Assembly: GCF_021183625.1 (NCBI RefSeq)
Contig: NZ_CP089214.1
Span: 1,674,001 to 1,738,000, forward strand
Reading direction: 5' to 3'
Length of the DNA: 64,000 nt
Source: Nocardia asteroides
GTDB lineage: Bacteria > Actinomycetota > Actinomycetes > Mycobacteriales > Mycobacteriaceae
Positions 1 through 8,884 of this stretch are shown piece after piece; positions within the stretch are counted from its first letter, which is position 1; each line of letters starts with the position of its first letter. A program made the position numbers and the translations under genes. The notes below the pieces were generated by a model, which was not told the origin of the DNA, did no database searches, and saw nothing but the letters and a program-made list of their open reading frames with translations.

Positions 1-452
1 CGGAGCTGCACCGCGGCCTGGAGCCGGGCACCCCGGCGCCGAAGGCGCGGCTCGAGCTGATCGCCGCGCTGGCCGACGCCGGGTTCGCGGTGAACGTCAT
101 GGTGGCGCCGGTGATTCCGTACCTCACCGACGGCAGCGAGCAGCTGGACGCGCTGTTCGGCGCGCTGGCGCGGGCCGGGGCGGAGTCGGCGACCGCCTTC
201 CCCATGCACCTGCGCGGCAGCACCAGGGGCTGGTTCCTGGGGTGGGTGGCCGAGCACCACCCGGCGCTGCTGCGCCGCTACCGGCAGCTGTACGGGCGCG
301 GCGCCACGGTCTCGCCGGAGTACGCGAGCTGGCTGCGCGGGCGGGTCGACCCGCTGCGCGAGCGGCACGGGCTGGCGCGCGACAGCACCGCCGGCACACC
401 GGTGCAGCGGCCCGAGCCGGGGCCCGACCCGCAGCTCGCGCTCTTCGGCTGA
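1..452 (+). CDS. Radical SAM protein, Rv2578c-like, C-terminal part only
   Basis: The reading frame is open from base 3 at the window edge to a TGA at 450-452, so only the last ~149 residues are present. They include LELIAALADAGFAVNVMVAP followed by PVIPYLTD, typical of the C-terminal half of the SplB-like radical SAM proteins annotated as Rv2578c family. The CxxxCxxC iron-sulfur motif would lie upstream of the window and is not seen. In M. tuberculosis the homologue lies close to hisS, which fits the gene order here. Function in this family is not settled. A GTG at 90 is internal and should not be taken as the start. Confidence 0.75.
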   Translation, partial: ELHRGLEPGTPAPKARLELIAALADAGFAVNVMVAPVIPYLTDGSEQLDALFGALARAGAESATAFPMHLRGSTRGWFLGWVAEHHPALLRRYRQLYGRGATVSPEYASWLRGRVDPLRERHGLARDSTAGTPVQRPEPGPDPQLALFG

Positions 453-551
453 GCCGGTACCCGCGAGTACGCCGGACGGCGCCGCCCCGCGGGAGTACCT
501 TGGCGGTTGCGCCCCGAGCACCACTCGACGACGAGGACGGTGAGGCAGGCA

Positions 552-2489
552 GTGACTGTGCCCCCCGAGCATCCGGCGGAGGCCCGCGGGCCGACCCAGC
601 TGGACCGCGTCGTCATCCGCTTCGCCGGTGATTCCGGCGACGGCATGCAGCTCACCGGGGATCGCTTCACGCACGAGGCGGCGGCCTTCGGCAACGACCT
701 CGCCACCCAGCCCAGCTTCCCGGCCGAGATCAGGGCGCCACAGGGCACGCTGCCAGGGGTGTCGTCGTTCCAGATCCAGATCGCCGACCACGACATCCTC
801 AGCGCGGGCGACCAGCCCGACGTGCTGGTCGCCATGAACCCGGCCGCGCTCGCCGCCAACCTGGCCGAGCTGCCGCGCGGCGGCACCGTCATCGTGGACA
901 CCGACGAATTCACCCGGCGCAACCTGGCCAAGGCCGGGTACGCCGAGAGCCCCCTCGACGACGGCACTCTCGGCGACCTGGTCGTGCACCGGGTGCCGAT
1001 GACCGCGCTCACCGCGGGCGCCACCGAGGCAGCGGGCGCGGGCAAGAAGGACGGCAAGCGGGCGCGCAACATGTTCGCGCTCGGGCTGCTCTCCTGGATG
1101 TACGGCCGCCCGATCGGCGGCACCGAGCGCTTCCTGCGGGAGAAGTTCGCGCAGCGGCCGGAGATCGCGGAGGCGAACCTGCTCGCCTTCCGGGCCGGGT
1201 TCGCCTACGGCGAGACCACGGAGAGCTTCGCCACCACCTTCCATATCGCCCCGGCCGCGCTCCCCGCGGGCACCTACCGGCAGATCACCGGGAACACCGC
1301 GCTCGCCTACGGCATCGTGACCGCGGGCAGGCTGGCCGGGATCCCGGTGTTCCTCGGCAGCTACCCGATCACCCCGGCCTCGGACATCCTGCACGAACTG
1401 AGCAGGCACAAGGCGTTCGGCGTCACCACCTTCCAGGCCGAGGACGAGATCGCGGGAATCGGCGCGGCGCTCGGGGCCGCGCTCGGCGGCGCGCTCGGGG
1501 TCACCAGCACCTCCGGCCCCGGGCTCGCGCTGAAGAGCGAGACGATCGGGCTGGCGGTGATGACCGAGGTCCCGCTGGTCGTGATCGACGTGCAGCGCGG
1601 CGGCCCCTCCACCGGGCTGCCCACCAAGACCGAGCAGGCCGACCTGCTGCAGGCGCTGCACGGCCGCAACGGGGAGTCGCCGGTGCCGGTGCTGGCCCCG
1701 CGCTCCCCCGCCGACTGCTTCGGCACCGCGATCGAGGCGGCCCGGATCGCGCTCACCTACCGCACCCCGGTGCTGCTGCTCTCCGACGGCGCCATCGCGA
1801 ACGGCTCGGAGCCGTGGGCGATCCCGCGCGTCGCCGAGCTGGAGCCGATCGACCCCGGCTTCGCCGCAGCCGAGCCCGGGCGCGAGTTCCTGCCCTACGC
1901 CCGCGACCCGGAGACGCTGGCCCGCCCGTACGCGGTGCCGGGGACCCCGGGGCTGGCGCACCGGATCGGCGGGCTGGAGAAGGCCGACGGCACCGGCGAC
2001 ATCTCCTACGACCCGGCCAACCACGACCTCATGGTCCGGCTGCGCCGGGCCAAGATCGACGGCATCGCGGTGCCCGACCTGGAGGTGGACGACCCGGACG
2101 GCGCCGCCGAGGTGCTGCTGATCGGCTGGGGCAGCTCGTACGGCCCGATCGGCGAGGCCTGCCGGCGGGCCCGCCGCCGCGGCCGCGCGGTCGCGCACGC
2201 GCAGCTGCGCCACCTCAACCCGTTCCCGGCGAACCTCGGCGCGGTGCTCGGCCGGTACCGCACGGTGGTGGCGCCGGAGCTGAACGGCGGGCAGCTGGCG
2301 CTGCTGCTGCGCGCCCGCTACCTGGTGGACGTGGTGCCGTGGACGAGGACCACCGGCACCGCCTTCCCCACCGCGGAGCTGACCGGGGTGATCGACGCCG
2401 CGCTGGACGGCTCGATCCGGGACCTGGAGCGGGACAAGGACGTCGCCGCCCGCGCGCGGGCGACCTACCGGACCGGGGGCGACCGATGA
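552..2489 (+). CDS. korA: 2-oxoglutarate:ferredoxin oxidoreductase, alpha subunit
   Basis: Product of 645 residues. It carries the gamma domain first (RFAGDSGDGMQLTG near residues 20-33, with FPAEIRAPQGT) and then the alpha pyrimidine-binding domain (ITGNTALAYGIV, FLGSYPITPASDILHELS, TSTSGPGLALKSE). This fused gamma-alpha architecture is typical of the CoA-dependent KorA of M. tuberculosis (Rv2455c). With KorB it oxidatively decarboxylates 2-oxoglutarate to succinyl-CoA and reduces ferredoxin in the cytoplasm. I chose GTG 552 because a GGTGAGG Shine-Dalgarno-like run lies just upstream; an in-frame TTG at 507 is possible but poorly supported. The TGA overlaps the korB ATG by four bases, so the subunits are translationally coupled. 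Confidence 0.95.
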   Translation: MTVPPEHPAEARGPTQLDRVVIRFAGDSGDGMQLTGDRFTHEAAAFGNDLATQPSFPAEIRAPQGTLPGVSSFQIQIADHDILSAGDQPDVLVAMNPAALAANLAELPRGGTVIVDTDEFTRRNLAKAGYAESPLDDGTLGDLVVHRVPMTALTAGATEAAGAGKKDGKRARNMFALGLLSWMYGRPIGGTERFLREKFAQRPEIAEANLLAFRAGFAYGETTESFATTFHIAPAALPAGTYRQITGNTALAYGIVTAGRLAGIPVFLGSYPITPASDILHELSRHKAFGVTTFQAEDEIAGIGAALGAALGGALGVTSTSGPGLALKSETIGLAVMTEVPLVVIDVQRGGPSTGLPTKTEQADLLQALHGRNGESPVPVLAPRSPADCFGTAIEAARIALTYRTPVLLLSDGAIANGSEPWAIPRVAELEPIDPGFAAAEPGREFLPYARDPETLARPYAVPGTPGLAHRIGGLEKADGTGDISYDPANHDLMVRLRRAKIDGIAVPDLEVDDPDGAAEVLLIGWGSSYGPIGEACRRARRRGRAVAHAQLRHLNPFPANLGAVLGRYRTVVAPELNGGQLALLLRARYLVDVVPWTRTTGTAFPTAELTGVIDAALDGSIRDLERDKDVAARARATYRTGGDR

Positions 2490-3538
2490 CGACCACCGGC
2501 GGGCACACCGGGCTCGCGCACGTGCCGCTGGCGCTGACCCCGCAGCAGGCGAAGGACTACGCCACCGACCAGGAGGTGCGGTGGTGCCCCGGCTGCGGCG
2601 ACTACGTCATCCTGGCGACGGTGCGCGGCTTCCTCGCCGAGCTCGGGCTGCGCCGGGAGAACCTGATGTTCGTCTCCGGGATCGGCTGCTCCAGCCGCTT
2701 CCCGTACTACCTGGACGCCTACGGCATCCACTCCATCCACGGCAGGGCGCCCGCCATCGCCACCGGGCTCGCGGTGACCAGGCCGGAGCTCTCGGTGTGG
2801 GTGGTGACCGGCGACGGCGACGCGCTCTCGATCGGCGGCAACCACCTGATCCACGCGCTGCGGCGCAATGTGAACCTGACGATCCTGCTGTTCAACAATC
2901 GGATCTACGGGCTCACCAAGGGCCAGTACTCGCCGACCTCGGAGCCGGGGACGGTCACCAGGTCGACGCCGCTCGGCTCGGTGGACCACCCCTTCGACAC
3001 GCTGGCGCTCGCGCTCGGCGCGGACGCGAGTTTCGTCGGCCGGGCGCTGGATTCGGATCGGGCCGGGCTCACCGAGGTGCTGCGGGCGGCGGCCGCGCAC
3101 CGGGGCGCCGCCTTCGTGGAGATCCTGCAGGACTGCCCGATCTTCAACGACGGCTCGTTCGACGCGCTGCGCCGCGAAGAGGCGCCGCGGCGCCTGATCC
3201 CGCTCCGGCACGGCGAGCCGCTGCGCTTCGGCGCCGAGCGCGAATTCGCCGTCGTGCGCTCGGGTTTCGGGCTCGCGGTGGCGCGGGCGGACGAGGTGGG
3301 CGACGTCGAGGTCGTCGTGCACGACGCGCACAGCGCCGACCCGGGGTACGCGCACGCCCTTGCCCGGCTCGGCGACCAGCGGCTGAACCACGTCGTCACC
3401 GGGGTGCTGCGCGACGTCACGCGGCCGACCTACGACGACGGGGTGCGGGCCCAGCTCGCCGCCGCCGGAGAGCCGGGCGATCTGCAGACCCTGCTGGACG
3501 GCCCCGAGACCTGGAGCGTCGGCCCGGCCGCGCACTGA
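2486..3538 (+). CDS. korB: 2-oxoglutarate:ferredoxin oxidoreductase, beta subunit
   Basis: Product of 350 residues, the thiamine-diphosphate-binding beta subunit that partners KorA. Visible motifs are CPGCGDYVIL (iron-sulfur/TPP region, about residues 34-43), GIGCSSRFPYY, GDGDALSIGGNH (the GDG...N thiamine diphosphate motif) and FNNRIYGLTKGQYSPTS. The start ATG lies in the ATGA overlap with korA. In mycolata the pair gives an oxygen-tolerant alternative to 2-oxoglutarate dehydrogenase. The gene converges on mdh with a 28-bp gap, so two TCA-cycle functions are adjacent but transcribed separately. Confidence 0.95.
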   Translation: MTTTGGHTGLAHVPLALTPQQAKDYATDQEVRWCPGCGDYVILATVRGFLAELGLRRENLMFVSGIGCSSRFPYYLDAYGIHSIHGRAPAIATGLAVTRPELSVWVVTGDGDALSIGGNHLIHALRRNVNLTILLFNNRIYGLTKGQYSPTSEPGTVTRSTPLGSVDHPFDTLALALGADASFVGRALDSDRAGLTEVLRAAAAHRGAAFVEILQDCPIFNDGSFDALRREEAPRRLIPLRHGEPLRFGAEREFAVVRSGFGLAVARADEVGDVEVVVHDAHSADPGYAHALARLGDQRLNHVVTGVLRDVTRPTYDDGVRAQLAAAGEPGDLQTLLDGPETWSVGPAAH

Positions 3539-3566
3539 CCGCCGTTCGGCCGGGGACCGGGACCGA

Positions 3567-4577
3567 TCAATCCTTCTTGGCGAAGCCGAGGTCGACCACC
3601 GCGGAGCGCTCCTGCGCGAGTTCGGCGACGCTGCGGTCGATCCTGGCCCGGGAGAAGTCGTCGATCTCCAGGTCGGGCACGATCCGGTACTCGCCGTCGG
3701 CGCAGGTCACCGGGAAGGAGCTGATCAGCCCCTCCGGCACGCCGTAGGAGCCGTCCGACGGCACCGCCATGGAGGTCCAGTCGCCCGGCGCGGTGCCGAG
3801 CACCCAGTCGTGGATGTGGTCGATGGCGGCGCTCGCCGCGCTGGCCGCGGAGGAGGCGCCGCGCGCCTCGATGATCGCGGTCCCGCGCTGCTGCACGGTC
3901 GGGATGAAGTCGCGCTCGACCCAGGCCGGGTCGGCGATCACCGCGCGGGCGTCCCGGCCGCCGATGGTGGCGTGCGTGATGTCCGGGTACTGGGTGGCGG
4001 AGTGGTTGCCCCAGACCGCGACGCGGGCGATCCCGGCGGCGGGCACCCCGGTCCTGCGGGCCAGCTGGGCGAGCGCGCGGTTGTGGTCGAGGCGGGTCAT
4101 GGCGGTGAAGCGCGCGGCGGGAACGTCGGGGGCGTTGCTCGCGGCGATGAAGGCGTTGGTGTTGGCCGGGTTGCCGACCACGAGCACCTTGACGTCGTCC
4201 GCGGCGACGGCGTTGATCGCGGCGCCCTGCTCGGTGAAGATCGGGCCGTTGGCGGCGAGCAGGTCGCCGCGCTCCATGCCCGCGGTGCGCGGCCGCGCGC
4301 CGACCAGCAGCGCGATGTTCGCCCCGGCGAAGCCGGTCCACGGGTCGTCGCTGATGTCGACCGACTCCAGCAGCGGGAAGGCGCCGTCCTCCAGCTCCAT
4401 CGCGACGCCGGCGAGCGAGGCGACCGCCGCCGGGATCTCCAGCAGCCGCAGCCGCACCGGCGTCCGCGCGCCGAGCATGGCGCCGGAGGCGATCCGGAAG
4501 AGCAGCCCGTAGGCGATCTGGCCCGCGCCGCCGGTGACGGCGACGGTCACCGGAGCGGTGCGATCGGTGCTGGTCAC
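3567..4577 (-). CDS. mdh: Malate dehydrogenase (NAD-dependent)
   Basis: Product of 336 residues, the usual length for the actinobacterial type (M. tuberculosis Mdh is 329). It has an N-terminal Rossmann motif TGGAGQIAY (about residues 15-23), the substrate arginine region [24 protein letters not shown], the catalytic aspartate in [10 protein letters not shown] and the catalytic histidine in [12 protein letters not shown]. It interconverts malate and oxaloacetate. The GTG at 4577 has an AGGAGAG ribosome-binding site about nine bases upstream; a longer open frame extends further but without such a site. It is transcribed leftwards, converging on korB. Confidence 0.95.
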   Translation of the reverse strand: MTSTDRTAPVTVAVTGGAGQIAYGLLFRIASGAMLGARTPVRLRLLEIPAAVASLAGVAMELEDGAFPLLESVDISDDPWTGFAGANIALLVGARPRTAGMERGDLLAANGPIFTEQGAAINAVAADDVKVLVVGNPANTNAFIAASNAPDVPAARFTAMTRLDHNRALAQLARRTGVPAAGIARVAVWGNHSATQYPDITHATIGGRDARAVIADPAWVERDFIPTVQQRGTAIIEARGASSAASAASAAIDHIHDWVLGTAPGDWTSMAVPSDGSYGVPEGLISSFPVTCADGEYRIVPDLEIDDFSRARIDRSVAELAQERSAVVDLGFAKKD

Positions 4578-4669
4578 GACGGGGCTCTCCTGTTCAGCGG
4601 GGTACACGGACGCTCCAACCCTACTGAGGCTCACTGCCGCGGGCCGCCGAAGGTGAGCGAGCAGACAGC

Positions 4670-5380
4670 TCAGACCAGGCCGGCGATCTCCCGGTCGCTG
4701 AGCACCACGGCGCGCCGGTGCCCGGCGTCCAGCGCCGCCCGCACCGCGCGGTAGAGCGGGCGCTGCTCCAGCGGGGCGTCGCGCGCCTCGGCGCGCAGCT
4801 GCGCCACCAGCACCGAGGAGAGCGCCAGCGCCGCCGCCAGCGGGGCGGCGGCGAGCGCGTCGGCGAGGCCGCGCAGCCCGAGCAGCGGCAGCTCCCGGCC
4901 GCGCGCCTCGCCCGCCTCGGCGCCGGGGCCGCCGGTGTAGAGCGCGAGCGGAACGGTGATCGCCGGACCGCCCGCGGTGACCCGCAGCGCGACCCGGCTG
5001 ATCCGGCCGGGCAGCACCAGCACCGCGACCTCGGTGGCCGCCGCCGCGTCCACCCGCCGCTCGCCGAGCAGCGTGCGGGCGTGGATCACCCCGCCCGCCA
5101 GCCACATCCGGCGACGGCGCAGCGCCGCGACGGTGAGCACGGTCGGCGCCGCGATCACCAGGAACACCGCCAGCGCCGGCGCCGGGCCGAGCAGCACCGC
5201 GGCCAGCAGCGCCGCGACCAGCCCGATGCCCGCCGCGACCGCGGCGAGCCTGCGCAGCATCGGGGCGTACGCCTCGGGCTCGACCAGATCCAGCCCCACC
5301 GGGGGCCGGGCCGGGGCGGGCGCGGGCTTCGGGGCCGCGTCGTCGGGGGCGGCGTCCTCGGGGGCGGCGTCCTCGTTCAT
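4670..5380 (-). CDS. Membrane protein of unknown function downstream of hisS
   Basis: I do not recognise a named family. The 236-residue product begins with an Asp/Ala/Pro-rich cytoplasmic stretch (three DAAP repeats), followed by two adjacent hydrophobic helices (about residues 50-90), then a positively charged RRRRM and a C-terminal soluble part rich in Ala/Leu that resembles a small beta-rich (PH-like) domain. The ATG at 5380 has an AAGGAGAG site 8-10 bases upstream. It follows hisS after 23 bp on the same strand, so it is probably co-transcribed. High Ala content gives low-complexity noise. Confidence 0.75.
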   Translation of the reverse strand: MNEDAAPEDAAPDDAAPKPAPAPARPPVGLDLVEPEAYAPMLRRLAAVAAGIGLVAALLAAVLLGPAPALAVFLVIAAPTVLTVAALRRRRMWLAGGVIHARTLLGERRVDAAAATEVAVLVLPGRISRVALRVTAGGPAITVPLALYTGGPGAEAGEARGRELPLLGLRGLADALAAAPLAAALALSSVLVAQLRAEARDAPLEQRPLYRAVRAALDAGHRRAVVLSDREIAGLV

Positions 5381-5403
5381 CCGGGGCTCTCTCCTTTTCC
5401 GGC

Positions 5404-6672
5404 TCAGCCGAGCCGATCCCGCAGCACGCCGGCCACCTCGGCCAGCGGCACCTGCCGCTGCTCCCCGTCGGCCAGGTTCTTCACCCCGATCGTGCCATCG
5501 GCGAGGTCGCGATCGCCGAGGACGAGCGCGAACCGCGCGCCGGAGCGGTCGGCGGCCTTCATGGCGCCCTTCACGCCGCGCCCGCCGTAGGCGAGGTCGA
5601 CCCGGATCCCGGCCCCGCGCAGCTCCCCGGCCAGCACCACGAGCCGCTGCTTGGCGGCGTCGCCGAGCGGCACCCCGTAGACGTCGCAGCGGGCCGGGTT
5701 GCCCACCTCCCTCCCCTCCGCGCGCAGCGCCAGCACCGTGCGGTCGACGCCGAGGCCGAAGCCGATCCCGGAGAGCTCCAACCCGCCGAGCTGCGCCATC
5801 AGCCCGCCGTAGCGGCCGCCGCCGCCGATGCCGGACTGCGCGCCGAGGCCGTCGTGCACGAACTCGAAGGTGGTCTTGGTGTAGTAGTCCAGGCCGCGGA
5901 CCATGCGCGGGTTCACCACGTACGGCACGCCGAGCGCGTCCAGGTGGCCGAGCACCTGCTCGAAGTGCGCCTTGGCCGATTCGGACAGGTGGTCGAGCAT
6001 GAGCGGGGCGTTCGCGGTCAGCTCGCGGACCTCGGGGCGCTTGTCGTCGAGCACGCGCAGCGGGTTCAGCCGGGCGCGGCGCTTCGTCTCCTCGTCCAGC
6101 GGCAGCCGGAGCAGGAACTCCTGCAGCAGCTCGCGGTAGCGCGGGCGGCAGGTGTCGTCGCCGAGCGAGGTGAGCTCGAGCCGGAAGCCGGTGAGGCCGA
6201 GGCCGCGGAACCCGGCGTCGGCGACGGCGATCACCTCGGCGTCCAGCGCCGGGTCGTCCACCCCGATCGCCTCCACCCCGACCTGCTGCAGCTGGCGGTA
6301 CCGCCCGGCCTGCGGCTGCTCGTAGCGGAAGAAGGGGCCCGCGTAGCAGAGCTTGACCGGGAGCTGGCCGCGGTCGAGGCCGTGCTCGATCACCGCGCGC
6401 ATGACGCCGGCGGTGCCCTCCGGGCGCAGCGTGACGCTGCGCTCGCCGCGGTCGGCGAAGGTGTACATCTCCTTGCTGACCACGTCGGTGGACTCGCCGA
6501 CGCCGCGCGCGAAGAGCCCGGTGTCCTCGAAGATCGGCAGCTCCACGTGCCCGTATCCGGCCAGCCGGGCTGCCCCGACCAGCCCGTCGCGCACGGCGAC
6601 GAACTCGGCCGAAGCGGGGGGCAGGTAGTCCGGGACTCCCTTGGGCGCGGAGAAGCTGCTGGTCTTGGTCAC
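5404..6672 (-). CDS. hisS: Histidine--tRNA ligase
   Basis: Product of 422 residues. It charges tRNA-His with histidine. Class II features are visible: [13 protein letters not shown] N-terminus ([14 protein letters not shown]), [12 protein letters not shown], motif 2 [18 protein letters not shown], the histidine-specific motif [13 protein letters not shown] and motif 3 FGLGVDR, followed by a C-terminal anticodon-binding domain ending in [11 protein letters not shown]. The start is GTG 6672, preceded by GGAGGAAA at ten bases; an in-frame extension to 6774 has no support. Divergent from ppiB across 122 bp, as hisS (Rv2580c) and ppiB (Rv2582) are near-neighbours in M. tuberculosis. Confidence 0.96.
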   Translation of the reverse strand: MTKTSSFSAPKGVPDYLPPASAEFVAVRDGLVGAARLAGYGHVELPIFEDTGLFARGVGESTDVVSKEMYTFADRGERSVTLRPEGTAGVMRAVIEHGLDRGQLPVKLCYAGPFFRYEQPQAGRYRQLQQVGVEAIGVDDPALDAEVIAVADAGFRGLGLTGFRLELTSLGDDTCRPRYRELLQEFLLRLPLDEETKRRARLNPLRVLDDKRPEVRELTANAPLMLDHLSESAKAHFEQVLGHLDALGVPYVVNPRMVRGLDYYTKTTFEFVHDGLGAQSGIGGGGRYGGLMAQLGGLELSGIGFGLGVDRTVLALRAEGREVGNPARCDVYGVPLGDAAKQRLVVLAGELRGAGIRVDLAYGGRGVKGAMKAADRSGARFALVLGDRDLADGTIGVKNLADGEQRQVPLAEVAGVLRDRLG

Positions 6673-6794
6673 GGTCGTCCAGTTTCCTCCACCCGGTGCC
6701 GCCGAGTCCAACCGGTTCCGCACAGGCGGGAGCCGTCTCAGGAAGGGATGGCACACTCGTATGCCGGAAGTCACGGAAACGGGAGGATCTGCCA

Positions 6795-7667
6795 GTGCCG
6801 AGCAACGAACAGCGCCGGGCCGCGGCGAAGCGGAAGCTGGAACGCCAGCTGGCCAACCGGGCGGAGCGGGCGCGCAAGCGCAGGCGGCTGACGATCGCGG
6901 GGTCGGTACTCGGAGTCGTGATCGTCGCCGCGGCCGGCGTCGGCGTCTACTTCCTCACCAGGGGCGACGACAGCACCGCCGACCAGGCCGACGCCTCGCT
7001 CTCCAGCACCCCGGTCGCCGGCGAGCTGCCCGCCGCCAAGCCGAAGGCCGCGACCGTCGACTGCGCCTACCGCGACAGCGTCAAGCCCGCGGACAAGCCG
7101 GTGCAGAAGCCGAGCAAGACCACCGGCATCCCCACCACCGGCGCCGACGCCACGCTGAGCATGAGCATCGACACCAACCAGGGTCCGATCGGCGTCACCC
7201 TGGACAACGCGGCCTCGCCGTGCACCGTCAACAGCTTCGCCAGCCTGGCGAGCCAGGGCTTCTACGACGGCACCGACTGCCACCGCCTCACCGCGGGCGA
7301 GGGGCTGAAGGTGCTGCAGTGCGGCGACCCCACCGGCACCGGAAGCGGCGGCCCCGGTTACGAGTACGACAACGAGTACCCGACCGACCAGTACGACCAG
7401 ATGGATCCCGCCGCGGGCGAAGCCGTCCCGTACAAGCGCGGCGTACTCGCCATGGCCAACGCGGGGCCGGGCACGAACGGCAGCCAGTTCTTCCTGGTCT
7501 ACGGCGATTCCCAGCTCCCGCCGCAGTACACGATCTTCGGGCAGGTCGACGACGCGAGCATGCCGACGCTGGACCGGATCGCCGCGATCGGCACGAACGA
7601 CGCCGGTGGCCCCGGCGACGGCGCGCCGAACCAGCCCATCACGCTGAACACCGTCCAGATCGACTGA
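6795..7667 (+). CDS. ppiB: Membrane-anchored cyclophilin-type peptidyl-prolyl isomerase
   Basis: Product of 290 residues. A basic N-terminus with a KRKLERQ-type coiled stretch is followed by one transmembrane helix ([20 protein letters not shown], about residues 35-55), a linker and a cyclophilin domain from about residue 120 ([40 protein letters not shown]). It should catalyse proline isomerisation outside the membrane. The canonical cyclophilin FHR is DCHRLT here, as in the mycobacterial PpiB group. The GTG at 6795 has GGGAGGA seven bases upstream. It corresponds to Rv2582. Confidence 0.92.
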   Translation: MPSNEQRRAAAKRKLERQLANRAERARKRRRLTIAGSVLGVVIVAAAGVGVYFLTRGDDSTADQADASLSSTPVAGELPAAKPKAATVDCAYRDSVKPADKPVQKPSKTTGIPTTGADATLSMSIDTNQGPIGVTLDNAASPCTVNSFASLASQGFYDGTDCHRLTAGEGLKVLQCGDPTGTGSGGPGYEYDNEYPTDQYDQMDPAAGEAVPYKRGVLAMANAGPGTNGSQFFLVYGDSQLPPQYTIFGQVDDASMPTLDRIAAIGTNDAGGPGDGAPNQPITLNTVQID

Positions 7668-7776
7668 GACCACCCGGTACCGGCTGTCGCTTTTGCGGAG
7701 ATCGATGGCGGGGAACGCGCCGATGGCGCGCACATTCGTGGGCGAATCCTGTAACCTCGACTGAGGAGCATTCTCG

Positions 7777-7847
7777 GTCGCGGGACCTGAAGGGAGTTCC
7801 GCCGGTAGCGATTTGCCTACCGAGTGGTCCCTCACAGGTCCCGCGAC
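7777..7847. ncRNA. Nested inverted repeat: candidate structured leader RNA or oriT-like element
   Basis: Three nested stems are seen: a perfect 13-bp outer stem (7777-7789 with 7835-7847), a 5-bp AGGGA/TCCCT stem (7791-7795 with 7828-7832) and a 6-bp CGGTAG/CTACCG stem (7803-7808 with 7817-7822) closing an 8-base loop. It begins about 110 bp after ppiB and ends 52 bp before the ATG of the next gene. There is no U-tract, so a simple terminator is unlikely. It does not match a riboswitch class that I can recognise by eye. Its position at the edge of the secretion cluster also allows a DNA role. Confidence 0.5.
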
Positions 7848-7899
7848 GTTCGTCTGGTGCACCACCACATCAGATAACTGCGGCATCGGGGAGCCAGCC

Positions 7900-8457
7900 A
7901 TGGCCGAGGAACTGGACGATATCGGCAAAGAGACCGCCGCGGTGATGCGGACCATGTTGCAGATCGCGACGCTGGTCGCGCTCCGCACCAGGGAGCGCGG
8001 TCAGAAGGAAGCCGAAGCCCGCGTCAAGGTCACCGAAGCCAGGATGAAGGAGGCCAGGGAGCTCCAGGTCCGCGAGGCCAGGGAATCCAAGGCCAAGGAT
8101 CCGCGCAATGTCGAGCTGAGCCGGTTGATGGATCGGGCGCCGACGCCGGCCAAGGGGCTCTCGCTGGAGAAGGACCGGCTCTCCGCCGAGCGCGACTCCG
8201 TCGGCATGGCCGCGGCCGAGTCCGCCATCGCGGCGACACCGACGATCCGCTACGACTCCGCCGAGCGGCGCAGCGCCATCGCGCAGCACCTCGAACGGCT
8301 CGGCGTGGCACCGGAACTCGCCGCGGTGCGGATGCTGGTCGAGATGGGCCACGGCGCCCCGCCGGAGGAGGCGGTGCGCACCCGCCCGGACGCACCCTCG
8401 GTGCAGCGCGGCGGGCGCGAACAGGATCCGCGCGGCCTCCAGCGCACCCGCAACTGA
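7900..8457 (+). CDS. Charged coiled-coil protein at the edge of the secretion cluster
   Basis: I do not recognise a family. The 185-residue product has a short N-terminal helix (EELDDIGKETAAVMRTMLQIATLVALR), a very charged Lys/Glu/Ala/Arg helix (about residues 35-70, likely coiled coil) and a C-terminal UBA-like short helical region (IAQHLERLGVAPELAAVRMLVEMGHG). ATG 7900 is preceded by GGGGAG at eight bases. It is the only rightward gene of the cluster and converges on the DUF4913 gene across a 28-bp palindrome. An accessory DNA-processing or structural role is only a guess from position. Confidence 0.7.
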   Translation: MAEELDDIGKETAAVMRTMLQIATLVALRTRERGQKEAEARVKVTEARMKEARELQVREARESKAKDPRNVELSRLMDRAPTPAKGLSLEKDRLSAERDSVGMAAAESAIAATPTIRYDSAERRSAIAQHLERLGVAPELAAVRMLVEMGHGAPPEEAVRTRPDAPSVQRGGREQDPRGLQRTRN

Positions 8458-8462
8458 ACCCG

Positions 8463-8490
8463 GTCGCCGGGCGGCGCGCCGCCCGGCGAC
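8463..8490. terminator. Perfect 28-bp palindrome between convergent genes, likely bidirectional terminator
   Basis: Bases 8463-8476 are the exact reverse complement of 8477-8490, giving a GC-only stem of at least 12 bp with a 4-base turn. It lies exactly in the 37-bp gap between two gene ends facing each other (8457 and 8495). No T-run follows on either strand, as is usual for actinobacterial terminators. Confidence 0.7.
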
Positions 8491-8494
8491 GGCA

Positions 8495-8884
8495 TCAGAT
8501 CCGGTACTCGCCCAGCGTGGGATCGGCGAAGACGCCCTGCTGCGGCGATTTCACCGGCAGCGGATTGAGCATGTCCTTGTGCCCGTTGCGCACACTGCAG
8601 TACTTGAACGGCCCGCGCGGGTCGAAGAGCTTCGCCATGTGCGGATCGGCGTGGTCGAGGAACCACACGCTCATCCCGGTCGCGCCGTCCAGCCGGTAGT
8701 GCTCCCAGGCGCGCCACAGCGCGTCCAGCCGGGCCCACGCCTCGGCGTGCTTGAACCACTCCGGGCACCAGACGGTGTCGCCCAGATCGGTCACCTGGCG
8801 CCGGTACACGACACTCAGGTAGTTCTCCACGAATTCGACCACGGTCGCGTGGACCATGGGCTGCTGCTGCTGCGGTTCCATCAC
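8495..8884 (-). CDS. DUF4913 family protein
   Basis: Product of 129 residues with the DUF4913 pattern: WCPEWFKHAEAWARLDALWR, WEHYRLD, WFLDHADPHMAKLFD and GPFKYCS. The biochemical role of the family is unknown; in actinobacteria it often sits beside TraD/VirD4-type coupling ATPases, as here. The N-terminus is Gln-rich. The start is GTG 8884, forming a GTGA overlap with the coupling-protein stop; the ATG at 8881 is an equally good alternative. It is the last gene of the leftward secretion operon, so a substrate-adaptor or accessory role is plausible but unproven. Confidence 0.8.
   Translation of the reverse strand: MMEPQQQQPMVHATVVEFVENYLSVVYRRQVTDLGDTVWCPEWFKHAEAWARLDALWRAWEHYRLDGATGMSVWFLDHADPHMAKLFDPRGPFKYCSVRNGHKDMLNPLPVKSPQQGVFADPTLGEYRI

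Noticed and set aside
7668..7899. tRNA or att site next to the secretion cluster
   Set aside because: The stems at 7777-7847 cannot be folded into a tRNA cloverleaf (no T-loop GTTCRA and no suitable anticodon arm), and I found no direct repeat of this sequence near 25.6-25.9 kb.
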